A DNA stretch of 58,357 nt from Bacteroidota bacterium (GTDB taxonomy: Bacteria; Bacteroidota; Bacteroidia; Cytophagales; Cytophagaceae), in NCBI GenBank assembly GCA_023391415.1, contig JAEWAY010000027.1:1-58357 (forward strand). Reading direction: 5' to 3'. How positions within the stretch are numbered: position 1 is the stretch's first letter; each line of letters opens with the position of its first letter. Made by a program: the position numbers and the translations under genes. Below the pieces are notes generated by a model. The model made no database searches, was not told the origin of the DNA, and was given only the letters and a program-made list of their open reading frames with translations. This document shows positions 1 through 8,828 of this stretch, one piece after another.

Positions 1-429
1 GAAATCAAGACAGAAATCATTATCCGGTCAACACCGGAGAAAATATGGGCTATCCTTACTGATTTTGAAAAGTACCCGGACTGGAATCCTTTCATACGAT
101 CCATAACCGGCACAGTAGAAGAAGGAGCGAAAATTACGGTCAACATAGCTCCGCCTAAAAGCAAGGCTATGGCCTTCAAACCCATTATACTTACCAAAAC
201 AGAAAACCGGGAATTGCGCTGGCTGGGCAGCATCTTGTTTAAGGGATTATTTGACGGAGAGCACCAGTTTGAGCTTACTGACAACGGTGACGGTACGGTA
301 CGATTTGTCCATAGCGAGCAATTCAGAGGTATTTTTGTCTGGCTATTTGACCTTGAAAATACCAGGAATGGCTTCATCCAAATGAATCAAAAGCTGAAAG
401 AGCTGGCAGAAGCTGAATCAACGGGCTAA
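1..429 (+). CDS. SRPBCC (polyketide cyclase-like) domain protein, 5'-truncated
   Basis: The frame is open from the first base of the window, so the true start lies outside it; the internal Met at 169 is not the start. The 142 visible residues begin with an amphipathic stretch ending in STPEKIWAILTDFEKYPDWNPF, which is the typical first helix and W-N-P-F turn of the START/Bet v1-like (SRPBCC) fold, and end with the long C-terminal helix (MNQKLKELAEAE). Members bind hydrophobic ligands in a cavity or act as cyclases or hydrolases; no substrate can be read here. Probably only a few residues are missing, as the family is usually about 140-150 residues. The gene converges with the sugar dehydrogenase gene, with a hairpin between them. 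Confidence 0.85.
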   Translation, partial: EIKTEIIIRSTPEKIWAILTDFEKYPDWNPFIRSITGTVEEGAKITVNIAPPKSKAMAFKPIILTKTENRELRWLGSILFKGLFDGEHQFELTDNGDGTVRFVHSEQFRGIFVWLFDLENTRNGFIQMNQKLKELAEAESTG

Positions 430-468
430 AGGACTCCGGATCACGCGGAGGCGAGACACCCAAATAAA

Positions 469-510
469 ACTATGGCGCGAGACTGTGAAAATCAGATCTC
501 GCGCCATAGT
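469..510. terminator. 14-bp stem hairpin between convergent genes
   Basis: Two perfect 14-nt complementary arms (469-482 and 497-510) enclose a 14-nt loop. On the minus strand the stem is followed by GTTTTATTT, so it reads as an intrinsic terminator for the sugar dehydrogenase gene. On the plus strand there is no T-run, so it is weaker for the SRPBCC gene. Confidence 0.7.
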
Positions 511-538
511 AATCTTAAAACAGAGATTTCAAATAGTC

Positions 539-1933
539 TTATAACTTGGCAAATCTCAATGGCACTACTTTGCTTTCTGATCTCAGTTCAAGCAGATACA
601 TACCAGACTCCAGGCGCCTCGTGTCAATTTTCAATATTCCTGAGCCGGACGCGGAACTTGCTTCCGGCCTGGTGGTCATCAATACCCCCTGGCTGGAGAA
701 AATATTTACCTCCATAGTATGACCGGCAAAGCCCTGTACATCAACCTGAATATAGTCTCCGGCCGGATTAGGATATACTAAGGCGCTTTTTGCAGTTGGC
801 TCAAAACCTGCTATACCACCGGTAGTTACCTGATTTGTCCTCAACCGTATCAGACTATTAGGCGACTCGGTAAGGGCGTATAGCCGCCCATCGGGAGCCA
901 CCTCCACATCTCTGAATCGGGCGTAATCGCGCAGAAAAGAATACGTAGCGACATGCTTGTCATCTTTAATTTTCACCCACTGAATCTGTTTACCGGCCAG
1001 CGCTCCCAAAATAAAATTGACCTCGCCTTCTTCCTCTCCCGCTACAGGTACTATGGCCAGACCACTTGGCGCGATGGACGGCACCCAGTAGCGGACAGGC
1101 TGTTCCATGCCATCACGGGCCGTATCCGTCGCGATGATCGTACCATCATAGTTTAAACCGAAGGTGATTGTCGGCCAGCCATAGTTGTTTCCGGCTTCGA
1201 TCAGGTTCAGCTCGTCTCCGCCCATAGGCCCATGCTCATGAGCGAATATCTTTCCGCTTCGGGAATCAACTACCAGACCCTGAATATTCCTGTGTCCATA
1301 GCTGTATATGGCTGGCGCTACCCCGTTTACCCCGACAAAGGGATTATCCTCCGGAACGGTGCCATCGTCATTCAGGCGTATAACTTTGCCGATATGGTTG
1401 CTCAGCAACTGGGCGTTGTCCTGCTCCTGCCTGTCGCTGGAGGAAAAAATCAGATGATTCTCATGGTCAAAAGCGATTCTGCTCCCGAAGTGATTACTAC
1501 CCGTTCGATAAGGCAAGGCGGTAAACAGTTGTGAAAAGTTGGTCAACTGGTTTCCGTCAAGAACTCCTCTTCCTATCGCCAGCGTATATCCCCCCTGACC
1601 GGAAACAGAATACGAAAGATATACATACCTGTTGGTAGCAAAATCAGGATGCAAGGCCACATCAAGCAATCCTCCCTGTCCTACTACAGCAACAGCCGGA
1701 GTGCCTGTTATCTGGGTTTTGATATCGGTAGAGATGACATATCTGTACAATCTGCCATCCTTTTCGGTGAAGAGCAATTCATCGCTTGTTATAAAGCACA
1801 TTCCCCAAGGCTGTGACATTCTTGTTCCATCTATAAGCACCTGATCGATTTCAAGCGTGGGATCTTCGGCGGAACTGTGAAAGGATATACACAATAAAAA
1901 TAAGGTAAATAAAAAGCCAGACAATTTTCTCAT
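539..1933 (-). CDS. Secreted PQQ-dependent sugar dehydrogenase with T9SS type A sorting domain
   Basis: Glucose/sorbosone dehydrogenase family (soluble PQQ beta-propeller), expected to oxidise aldoses to aldonolactones outside the cell. I chose the ATG at 1933 rather than upstream starts because it gives a classic signal peptide (MRKLSGFLFTLFLL...SSA), leaving 464 residues. Family motifs are visible: GQGGLLDVALHPDF, the DRQEQDNAQ loop, GKVIRLNDDG, YGHRNIQGL and HEHGPMGGDELN followed by GNNYGWP. The last ~75 residues (from VYPNPAGDY) are a T9SS type A sorting domain, so the enzyme is probably exported and surface-attached or released. It needs PQQ, whose synthesis genes are not in the window. 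Whether glucose or another sugar is the substrate cannot be read from sequence. Confidence 0.88.
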   Translation of the reverse strand: MRKLSGFLFTLFLLCISFHSSAEDPTLEIDQVLIDGTRMSQPWGMCFITSDELLFTEKDGRLYRYVISTDIKTQITGTPAVAVVGQGGLLDVALHPDFATNRYVYLSYSVSGQGGYTLAIGRGVLDGNQLTNFSQLFTALPYRTGSNHFGSRIAFDHENHLIFSSSDRQEQDNAQLLSNHIGKVIRLNDDGTVPEDNPFVGVNGVAPAIYSYGHRNIQGLVVDSRSGKIFAHEHGPMGGDELNLIEAGNNYGWPTITFGLNYDGTIIATDTARDGMEQPVRYWVPSIAPSGLAIVPVAGEEEGEVNFILGALAGKQIQWVKIKDDKHVATYSFLRDYARFRDVEVAPDGRLYALTESPNSLIRLRTNQVTTGGIAGFEPTAKSALVYPNPAGDYIQVDVQGFAGHTMEVNIFSSQGVLMTTRPEASSASGSGILKIDTRRLESGMYLLELRSESKVVPLRFAKL

Positions 1934-1998
1934 AAGATATAATAGTTTGGTTGGTAAAAGTCTATCATAAAACCAGCGTTTTATCACGGAACAACGTC

Positions 1999-2036
1999 CC
2001 AAGCGCCGCCGCGGAAACCAGAAAACCAGCGCTTGG
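1999..2036. repeat. Hairpin with 8-bp perfect arms in the dehydrogenase leader
   Basis: The arms CCAAGCGC (1999-2006) and GCGCTTGG (2029-2036) are perfectly complementary with a 22-nt GC-rich loop. It lies 66-103 nt upstream of the sugar dehydrogenase start and could be part of its 5' leader or a degenerate repeat. No regulator can be assigned. Confidence 0.45.
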
Positions 2037-2260
2037 CAATATTGTTATTATCAGCGAATCTCCCCTTACTGAATAATGAAAAAATATTCCTCTCCGTTTC
2101 GCCGCTTACTAATAAACACGCTCTGTTAATATTAAACATAACGGCCTGTTTATCCAATATGCGAACAAAAAATATATAACCAAACCATCCAACAACTAAC
2201 ACCCTCTCATACCAGACTAAATACAAGCTATTTACCGACAAGTTCCATACAGAATAAACA

Positions 2261-2327
2261 GCTACTCTTACGCTCATATCATTTCCTTGCCGGCTACGCG
2301 TCAATAATGATATGAGCGTATAGTAGC
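2261..2327. repeat. Long inverted repeat (15-bp perfect core)
   Basis: Perfect arms at 2269-2283 and 2306-2320 (TACGCTCATATCATT and its complement) are separated by 22 nt. With a one-base bulge the pairing extends outward through GCTACT/AGTAGC to about 21 bp. It sits mid-way in the divergent intergenic region, with no adjacent T-run, so it is not an obvious terminator. It may be a structured leader, a protein-binding site or a small mobile-repeat relic. Confidence 0.55.
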
Positions 2328-2499
2328 CAATCAATAAGGTTTCTCTGATAATATTTCCCAACAGCATAGTGATAAAGCGCAAAATCGCGAGATATAACAA
2401 AAACCTCGCTATTTTTACTTTTCCCGCCAAGGCTGGATCAGGACACAACTATCCGATATTCTGCCTATATTTATCTCTGGAAAATCCATATCTCCGCCC

Positions 2500-3291
2500 A
2501 TGCCCGAACCAGCGTTAAGAACCGTAGATGTGCTCCGTTATATGCTTCCCCTTCGGGAAGGCGGCTCACTGCCCGCGTTGACAGAAGCCAGCGATGGCTT
2601 TAAATATGTCCTCAAATTCCGGGGGGCCGGTCAGCGTGAAAAAGCGCTTATCGCCGAGTTGCTGGGTGGCGAAATAGCCCGGACACTGAGACTGAAAGTT
2701 CCGGAACTGGTATTTGCCCGGCTGGCTGAGGAATTCGGACGTTCCGAAGGCGACGAGGAAATTCAGGATCTGCTCAAAGCAAGCCGTGGACTGAATCTGG
2801 CGCTGCATTTTCTGTCCGGAGCCATCACCTATGATCCCGCCGCGACACAAGTCGACCCGCTTCTGGCCTCCCGAATCGTATGGCTCGACGCGTTTATCAC
2901 CAATGTGGACCGTACATTCCGCAATACCAATATGCTGATCTGGAACAGGGAGCTCTGGCTGATCGACCACGGAGCCTCTTTTCTCTTTCATCATTCCTGG
3001 AGCAATATGGAGCAGCACGCCCGCGGCCTTTTCTCGTTAATCAAAGACCATGTACTGCTGCCGGTTGCCAACAGGCTGGATGAGGCGAACGAGTTAGCCC
3101 GCCAACAACTTACTCCCGCCCGGCTGGAAGCGATCGTAGATCTGATTCCGGACGAATGGCTTATGACTTCAGGAGAAAACGGCGCTCCGAACGAACTGAG
3201 AACGGTCTATAAAGAATTTCTTACGACTCGTCTCGGTCATGCCGACCTGTTTGTAAACGAAGCAAAACGCGCCCACCATGCACTTATATGA
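2500..3291 (+). CDS. HipA-like kinase domain protein
   Basis: 263-residue protein related to the HipA/phosphoinositide-kinase-like serine kinases (HipA_2-type). Visible elements in order: YVLKFRGAG with the candidate ATP-binding Lys39, the helix ELLGGEIART (Glu58), the catalytic-loop motif TNVDRTFRNTNML (Asp137, Asn142/144), and the metal-binding LWLIDHGAS (Asp156) in the place of the kinase DFG. It lacks the long N-terminal subdomain of true HipA toxins. Its stop overlaps the start of the next gene (DUF3037) by 14 nt, so the two are translationally coupled. That pairing recurs in bacterial genomes and suggests a functional unit; whether it is a toxin-antitoxin module is unproven, and no HipB-like helix-turn-helix protein is present. 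Confidence 0.8.
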   Translation: MPEPALRTVDVLRYMLPLREGGSLPALTEASDGFKYVLKFRGAGQREKALIAELLGGEIARTLRLKVPELVFARLAEEFGRSEGDEEIQDLLKASRGLNLALHFLSGAITYDPAATQVDPLLASRIVWLDAFITNVDRTFRNTNMLIWNRELWLIDHGASFLFHHSWSNMEQHARGLFSLIKDHVLLPVANRLDEANELARQQLTPARLEAIVDLIPDEWLMTSGENGAPNELRTVYKEFLTTRLGHADLFVNEAKRAHHALI

Positions 3292-3652
3292 ATATGCCGT
3301 TATTCGCGTAGTGCCGAGGGTAGAGCGCGAAGAGTTTATCAATGCCGGAATCCTGCTTTGTTCTCCCAAACAGAGTTTTCTGAAATGCAAGCTACATCTG
3401 TGCAAGGCAAAACTGCTCATCCTCGACCCCAACGTCGATATTGACACAATAGAAGCGCATCTCAACGCCTTTGAAAAAATATGCTTGGGGGGTAAAACCG
3501 GCGGCCCTATTGCTCAGAATAATCAGGCGGCCCGGTTCCGCTGGCTTACTGCCACGCGAAGCTCCGTCATTCAGACCTCCCGGCCTCATCCCGGTCTGAC
3601 TGAGGATCTGGACGGCCTGCTGGAGCGGTTATTTGAGGAGTATGTAAACTAA
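3278..3652 (+). CDS. DUF3037 family protein
   Basis: 124 residues beginning MHLYEYAVIRVVPRVERE, followed by EEFINAGILLC, the N-terminal signature of DUF3037. The C-terminal part (FRWLTATRSSVIQTSRPHPGL) matches the family's conserved RWL...R...R.GLT pattern. Function unknown. It starts inside the last codons of the HipA-like kinase gene (14-nt overlap), so it is almost certainly co-expressed with it and may be its partner, substrate or antitoxin-like regulator. Confidence 0.82.
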   Translation: MHLYEYAVIRVVPRVEREEFINAGILLCSPKQSFLKCKLHLCKAKLLILDPNVDIDTIEAHLNAFEKICLGGKTGGPIAQNNQAARFRWLTATRSSVIQTSRPHPGLTEDLDGLLERLFEEYVN

Positions 3653-3715
3653 AAGTCATCCATCTTCGCATAACGAGTGACTTTATAATATTTTCCGCTG
3701 AAATCTTTTGGATTT

Positions 3716-6148
3716 CTACTTTATCAAGCGGATTTTTTCCTGGACACTCACACCATTACCTTCTACCCGGATCAGTACCATATCAGTATCCGGGAAAGCG
3801 TCTGTTCGAAGTTTTTTATTTCCGGTAAATGCTTCTTCCAGCAGCAGTATTCCCTTGTTATCGTATACCTGAAGCTTGCCCTCAACCGGAAGCCGGATGG
3901 TAAGTTCATCTTTTGCAGGATTAGGATAGCACCATGGCACGGTATGCATAAATTGGTCAGACAAAATATCTGTAACCAGGTCCTCCGCTCCTAATACTGT
4001 TATGTTCGTTGTATATGGCTGGTCACCGCCATAATACACATGCGCCTGGTTTGTTATCGGAATCAGTTCAGATATTCCGACTTTCGGGCTAATAGCAAAA
4101 CGTACAAATCCGGAACGTCTGAACTCATCGCCCTCAGCACCGCTAAGATTAATATTATTGAATGTCCAGCGCAGAATACGCCCTTCAATAATTTGCAAAT
4201 GATAACCATGACTGGCAGCTACCATACGGAATGTGGAAAGATCCAAGTCTGAAGACAAAGTATCAACAATGGTTACACTCTGTACAGGCCCTTCTCCTGT
4301 ATTGGAAAAACGAATAAGATAGTGAACGGATGGATGTCCCGACACTTCGTTATGTTCATGACCTTCTTCATCCAACATGCGTTTGGATGCTTCTTCATTC
4401 CCTGTACCTACTTTCAAAAACAATGTGTCCGTATTGTTTTCCGGGTTTTCATCTTCCCCGTATACAACATTTGCTTTGACAACTAGTTCATCACCTCTCA
4501 GAGCCAGAGGATCTATCTGCCCTTTGACCGTAATACGAAAGGTTTGTCTGACTGGGATACCGATCTTTGCCAGCAGCCCGTTCCGTCCGGAAGGAAGCTG
4601 AGAAACCACCTGATCAAGTTCCTGTATACGTTGATCCAGCTCCAGCGCCACATCTGTCCATACGTTCTCAGTACCATGATTCCGTATATCCACATGGATC
4701 GTTATTGGTTCTCCCGGATGAGCCTCTGTAGCCGTAACAGTTACTTCAAGATCTTTATCCCGGAGCGCGCGGAGAGGTATAGCCAGATCCGATACCACAT
4801 TCCATGCGGAAGGATCTGAAAAATCAACTTCCAGAGACGCTCCTGACCAACCTTCACGCAGGGCGCTTACCATATACGTATTGCCAGCGGGAAGAAACAT
4901 TGAATACGTACCCTCATTGCTGTAGGTAAACGAATCGCTGCTAAACTGTATCAGACTTTGCCCCAGCAGAGGTTCCGAAGAACCATTACGGATACCATTG
5001 CCATTCGCATCATGATAGACGGTACCACTGACCAGCCCGAGGCAATCATCGTCCTGATTTACACTCAATGTATAGGTATAAGTCTTGCAGCCCTCATCGG
5101 CACGTTCATAGTCTGCGACCAGTACACCCGGTCTGGTTATCTTATAGTTTTTATCAACAGAATACCACTTAGAATCCCCTTTCGGCTGATATTTAGCATT
5201 GTAATAATCAGCCGGTATAGGAAAGGCTACCTGCACAGTATCTCCGGGGCAGATTGTTTTAGACTCAGTCTGATCTTCGTGGCCCAATGATGACATTCTG
5301 ACAATGTATTTGGGTGTTGATACCACTTCGCGGTTTTCAATGTCATAAATACAGTCACAATTTCCTTTAATCCTTTTAAATCCTGAATAATCCATAAAAT
5401 TGGAACGCTTTTCTAACCAGATTGTATCTCCATCCTTAGGTCTGACAAACTCCCAATGAGACACAGATTTTCCATTTTTATAGAAGGTCAGATCAGCCCC
5501 TCCATATCCAAGATAATAAGATCCACCTATCTCATCTCCACATGCTTGCTTTACCATATTCCATTCATTAAGGTATGAATCATACACGCTACGACTATAG
5601 AATAAGTAAAAATGCAAATCACGCCAACTTTCATTGTAAAAATCCTCATCACATATGTAAATATAATTCCCCCTCAATTTGACTTGTCCCGCAGACGATT
5701 GTAAACTAAGTTCTTCAAAAGAATCTGCTTTATATACATTAAGTTCTAGCTCCATTAGCGTATCACTATCATTAGCAAGGAATAAAAAAACATTTCCTGA
5801 TTCAAAAGTCTCCCAAGGGCTTCTCCAGGTTGAGTAATTATAATTGTTCACCAGCATTTCACCAGAGCTATAAATCAACTTCGTAGGCATTCCAAAAGCC
5901 TCTTTCATATATACATCAAGACTAATCGCCTTACTAAATTCAAAAATCACTTCGATTCCTTCACAAGTACCTGCCATTACATACAAGTTTGGCCAAATTT
6001 CCAGATCGTCGTTATACGCTTGCACAGTCGCTCTTTTTATAGTAATATCGCAGATACCTGTTTTAAAAGTAGTTCCATCCTCATACTGCCCTTGTACGGA
6101 AGCACTGCAAAAAAACAAAGCGACAAACATTGCAAAGAAAATTCGCAT
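3716..6148 (-). CDS. Large secreted protein with SdrD-B-like and DUF11/DUF7619-like domains and T9SS type A sorting domain
   Basis: 810 residues with an N-terminal signal peptide (MRIFFAMFVALFFCSASVQG). About the first 300 residues are not recognised. A segment near 380-460 (SGTVYHDANGNGIRNGSSEP) is an SdrD-B/Cna-B-like beta-sandwich; the next part (LEVTVTATEAHPGEPITIHV) looks like a CARDB/DUF11-type adhesion domain. Another domain near 600-700 (VHYLIRFSNTGEGPVQSVTI) matches the 'conserved repeat'/DUF7619 family common in Bacteroidota surface proteins. The C-terminus (CYPNPAKDELTIRL...) is a T9SS type A sorting domain. It is likely an outer-surface or released protein. Codon use in the N-terminal half (about 5300-6100) appears more AT-rich than its neighbours. 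No partner genes adjoin it. Confidence 0.85.
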   Translation of the reverse strand: MRIFFAMFVALFFCSASVQGQYEDGTTFKTGICDITIKRATVQAYNDDLEIWPNLYVMAGTCEGIEVIFEFSKAISLDVYMKEAFGMPTKLIYSSGEMLVNNYNYSTWRSPWETFESGNVFLFLANDSDTLMELELNVYKADSFEELSLQSSAGQVKLRGNYIYICDEDFYNESWRDLHFYLFYSRSVYDSYLNEWNMVKQACGDEIGGSYYLGYGGADLTFYKNGKSVSHWEFVRPKDGDTIWLEKRSNFMDYSGFKRIKGNCDCIYDIENREVVSTPKYIVRMSSLGHEDQTESKTICPGDTVQVAFPIPADYYNAKYQPKGDSKWYSVDKNYKITRPGVLVADYERADEGCKTYTYTLSVNQDDDCLGLVSGTVYHDANGNGIRNGSSEPLLGQSLIQFSSDSFTYSNEGTYSMFLPAGNTYMVSALREGWSGASLEVDFSDPSAWNVVSDLAIPLRALRDKDLEVTVTATEAHPGEPITIHVDIRNHGTENVWTDVALELDQRIQELDQVVSQLPSGRNGLLAKIGIPVRQTFRITVKGQIDPLALRGDELVVKANVVYGEDENPENNTDTLFLKVGTGNEEASKRMLDEEGHEHNEVSGHPSVHYLIRFSNTGEGPVQSVTIVDTLSSDLDLSTFRMVAASHGYHLQIIEGRILRWTFNNINLSGAEGDEFRRSGFVRFAISPKVGISELIPITNQAHVYYGGDQPYTTNITVLGAEDLVTDILSDQFMHTVPWCYPNPAKDELTIRLPVEGKLQVYDNKGILLLEEAFTGNKKLRTDAFPDTDMVLIRVEGNGVSVQEKIRLIK

Positions 6149-6198
6149 TGAAGTATTATTTTAGCCAGCCGGCAAAATAAACATTTCAATTACATTTA

Positions 6199-6681
6199 TT
6201 AAGTATTATTCTCAAAAATCATCTTCTTCCTCAACCTTTCCACATACTCCACCGCCTCCACGCTCCCCTCTTCCGGGGCCCAGTCCGCGAACTCTTTGTC
6301 CGTATCCGCGTCGTAGGGCCCATCCTTGATCTCATACAGCACGGAACCGGATTCCAGTGAGACCAGCGTATGAAAGGCTCCCGGAGTAATCTCCGCTCCA
6401 TAGCATCCCGCCGCGGCGTCCATGACGCAAGACTCCGTAATAGTTCCGTAATCATCAAACTCGATAAAAGCGATCCTACCTCTGACAATTACAAACGCCT
6501 CTCTTTTGGCAGGCGCCACATGCCGATGAGGACGAACATAGGTCCCGGGTTCCATGGCATTGAGCATACGTTGCAAAGTATCGTTCCGCTTCTGATGAAA
6601 ATTATGGTTCATTCGTTTTCTGGACGCGTTTTTCGCCTTTGCCGATACATTGCCGATCAGCTCACTGTCAATCTTGATCAT
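6199..6681 (-). CDS. WbuC family cupin-fold metalloprotein
   Basis: 160 residues. The N-terminal SAKAKNASRKRMNHNFHQ and the central cupin motif (YVRPHRHVAPAKREAFVIVRGR) with clustered His residues, followed by the second cupin motif PGAFHTLVSLESGSVLYEIKDGPY, match the WbuC family. Members are small cupins often found near O-antigen or polysaccharide genes; their reaction is not established. Here it stands alone with no sugar-synthesis neighbours. It is separated by 50 nt from the T9SS gene, and no terminator is visible between them. Confidence 0.8.
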   Translation of the reverse strand: MIKIDSELIGNVSAKAKNASRKRMNHNFHQKRNDTLQRMLNAMEPGTYVRPHRHVAPAKREAFVIVRGRIAFIEFDDYGTITESCVMDAAAGCYGAEITPGAFHTLVSLESGSVLYEIKDGPYDADTDKEFADWAPEEGSVEAVEYVERLRKKMIFENNT

Positions 6682-6990
6682 AGTCTTTTCCTGTTTTTAT
6701 TTCTGTTGCTTCATCTTGCAGCTTCTCGTTCGCGTCCTCCGAAAACTCCGTATTGAATTGAATACAGGAGGAGCACAAATCTGTTTTAATCATCCCAAAA
6801 ATATTTCGGACATGACGCTATATTCGTAATTTACCGGAAAGTTAAAATACCAATTTCAATCAGCGCGACAAAAACAGGCCCTTGATAACATTTTCACAAA
6901 ATCAACCTTTTATCAAGCGAGCCGATCTCGCGCGCTTGCTTAAAAAGCTCTAATGAATTAATATAACCATTACATTATAAACAGATCGAT
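6682..6990. other. 309-nt intergenic region, no gene
   Basis: Divergent intergenic region between the WbuC-type cupin and the SDR gene. No credible reading frame. It holds an imperfect hairpin at 6746-6770 (CTCcGTATT-gaattg-AATACaGGAG) and a GC-rich imperfect palindrome at 6915-6938 (CAAGCGAG...CTCGCgCGCTTG) about 55 nt upstream of the SDR start. No TAnnTTTG promoter box was found for either gene. Confidence 0.5.
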
Positions 6991-7848
6991 ATGTTTCAAT
7001 ACAATGAACCCATGCTGAGAGAAGGCGCTCTCAAAGGCCAGACGATATTGGTGACCGGTGGTGGTACGGGACTGGGAAAGTCTATGGGAAAATACTTTTT
7101 GCAACTCGGCGCCAATCTGGTTATTGTAAGCAGGAAAAAAGATGTATTGGAACAGGCCGCCGCCGAACTGGAAAAAGAAACCGGTGGACAGGTATTGCCC
7201 CTGGCCTGCGATGTACGCGATTACCATGAAATAGAAGCGGTGATCACTGAAGCAAAATCGGTATTTGGCTCCATAAACGGGCTGGTCAATAACGCGGCCG
7301 GCAACTTTATAAGCCCCACCGAAAAGCTCAGTCACCGGGCTTTTGATATTGTAGTGGATATTGTGCTCAAAGGAAGCTACTATTTTACGCTGGCTCTTGG
7401 CAAAGACTGGATCGGGACCGGACAGAAAGGCACCATCCTCAATATTACGACCACCTACGCCTGGACAGGCTCCGGATATGTAGTACCCTCCGCGGTGGCT
7501 AAGGCCGGGGTGCTCAATCTGACCCGTTCCCTGGCTGTAGAATGGGCTAAATATGGTATACGCTCCAACGCCATAGCCCCTGGTCCTTTCCCAACCGAAG
7601 GAGCGATGAGCAGGCTTTTTCCCGAAGATCTCAACATACCGGATTATAGGGAGCGCATCCCGCTTAAGCGAGCTGGTGATCATCAGGAGCTGGCGAATCT
7701 GGCCGCCTTTCTGATGTCTGATTTTTCTTCTTATATCAATGGTGAGGTGATCACGATCGACGGAGGAGAATGGCTGAACGGAGCCGGGGAGTTTAATCAC
7801 CTGGACATAGTCACTCCTGAACAATGGGAAGCACTGAGGAAACGCTGA
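6991..7848 (+). CDS. SDR oxidoreductase, 2,4-dienoyl-CoA reductase-like
   Basis: 285-residue classical-fold short-chain dehydrogenase. The cofactor motif VTGGGTGLGK is at residues 21-30 and NAAGNF at 101-106. The active-site segment TYAWTGSGYVVPSAVAKAGV carries Tyr156 and Lys171 15 residues apart, as in mitochondrial/peroxisomal 2,4-dienoyl-CoA reductases rather than the usual YxxxK. This supports a role in reducing 2,4-dienoyl-CoA esters with NADPH during beta-oxidation of unsaturated fatty acids. NAP-GPFPTEGAMSRL is also typical. It is monocistronic and ends at a terminator shared with the convergent universal stress gene. The substrate is inferred from family only. Confidence 0.85.
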   Translation: MFQYNEPMLREGALKGQTILVTGGGTGLGKSMGKYFLQLGANLVIVSRKKDVLEQAAAELEKETGGQVLPLACDVRDYHEIEAVITEAKSVFGSINGLVNNAAGNFISPTEKLSHRAFDIVVDIVLKGSYYFTLALGKDWIGTGQKGTILNITTTYAWTGSGYVVPSAVAKAGVLNLTRSLAVEWAKYGIRSNAIAPGPFPTEGAMSRLFPEDLNIPDYRERIPLKRAGDHQELANLAAFLMSDFSSYINGEVITIDGGEWLNGAGEFNHLDIVTPEQWEALRKR

Positions 7849-7876
7849 TTCCGGAATATTCTAGGTATAAAGTAAG

Positions 7877-7908
7877 GAAGCCTGAATTATTTTTCAGGCT
7901 TCTTTATT
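7877..7908. terminator. Terminator between convergent SDR and usp genes
   Basis: A 10-bp perfect stem (7877-7886 with 7893-7902, GAAGCCTGAA and its complement) and a 6-nt loop, followed on the plus strand by TTTATT. It overlaps the stop codon of the universal stress gene on the other strand. It is an intrinsic terminator mainly for the SDR gene. Confidence 0.8.
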
Positions 7909-8743
7909 CCACCGAATGGAAAGCCATAATTGGCGCGTTGCCATGAGACACCATTTTGCGGGTAGTGCTTCCCTCAAACAAACGCGTAAATAACCCCTTG
8001 TTTCGGGTAGTCATCGCCAGCAGGTCTATACCGTTTTCTTCTATATAATCGCGCAGCGCCTGAAATACGTCCTCTCCTTTGACGTACTTGAACTTGAGTC
8101 CGGGGGATACCACGGATTCTTCTACCAACGACTGAAACTCATTGGTTTTCAATCGTTCCATAATCAGATTTTCCGAATATACATTGACTATCGTAAGCGT
8201 AGCCTCAAAATAGGCGGCCAAATGAGCCAGAAATTTTATAGTATCAATATCATCCTCATGGTATTCACTGGCAAAAGCGATTTTTTTCACCGTCAGCAGG
8301 GCCGTCTGCTGTGGAATCACAATCACCGGACAACGCGCTTTTTCAATTACCCGCGCCGCGCGCGTCCCAAAAATACCGGGAACAATACCATCCACCCCTT
8401 TGGTAGCCATCAACACCAGATCAATATCGTACTCTTCGATAACATTCTTTAATTCCGTTGAAAAAGAGCCGGCTCTGGAAAGGATATTCAGCCTTACATC
8501 CGGCTCGTATTCCCTCACTCTGTCCATCAGATCTACGAGCTGTCTGGATGAGTTGACTTCCAATGCCTCCACCTCTTTTTCAATAGCGTCATAGGGAAGA
8601 TCCGTGATCATTTCCGGAATAGCGAAAGCGTTGAAAAACACCACTTCGCTATTGGTTTTTTTTGCCAGATTGAGCAAAAAAGGCAGCGCGTTTTCAGTAG
8701 GTTCGGAGAAATCCGTAGGAAACAATATTCTTTTTACCTCCAT
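7904..8743 (-). CDS. Tandem universal stress protein
   Basis: 279 residues made of two UspA domains. Domain 1 (about 1-145) starts MEVKRILFPTDFSEPTENAL and ends with the nucleotide-binding loop LMATKGVDGIVPGIFGT; domain 2 (about 150-279) starts VKKIAFASEYHEDDIDTI and ends AMTTRNKGLFTRLFEGST. Tandem Usp proteins usually bind ATP or other small ligands and are induced by starvation or redox stress; the target is not known. Domain 1 keeps most of the G-x2-G-x9-G-S/T pattern, while domain 2 has it only in degenerate form. It is a single gene, with no TAnnTTTG promoter box recognised upstream. Confidence 0.88.
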   Translation of the reverse strand: MEVKRILFPTDFSEPTENALPFLLNLAKKTNSEVVFFNAFAIPEMITDLPYDAIEKEVEALEVNSSRQLVDLMDRVREYEPDVRLNILSRAGSFSTELKNVIEEYDIDLVLMATKGVDGIVPGIFGTRAARVIEKARCPVIVIPQQTALLTVKKIAFASEYHEDDIDTIKFLAHLAAYFEATLTIVNVYSENLIMERLKTNEFQSLVEESVVSPGLKFKYVKGEDVFQALRDYIEENGIDLLAMTTRNKGLFTRLFEGSTTRKMVSHGNAPIMAFHSVE

Positions 8744-8828
8744 AGCTTATTTTGTTAAAACGACTCGTAATCCCGCTATCATTAAAACAAGGCTCGGAAA
8801 GTAAAGTTCTGAGCGTAACGGATAAATA

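Larger units (their letters stand above)
1934..2499. other. 566-nt intergenic region with two inverted repeats
   Basis: This is the gap between divergent genes. Open frames exist here (the longest runs through 1984-2448 on the minus strand) but none has recognisable domains or a believable start context, so I call no gene. It holds a hairpin with 8-bp arms at 1999-2006/2029-2036 and a long imperfect inverted repeat at 2261-2327. A short sequence, AAACCAGCG, occurs twice (near 1974 and 2024). Confidence 0.6.

Noticed and set aside
1984..2448. 154-codon frame on the minus strand between the dehydrogenase and the HipA-like gene
   Set aside because: No domain, odd composition and it runs through two inverted repeats; treated as non-coding.
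6970..7824. 284-codon frame on the minus strand antisense to the SDR gene
   Set aside because: It is the shadow of a clearly recognised SDR enzyme on the plus strand.
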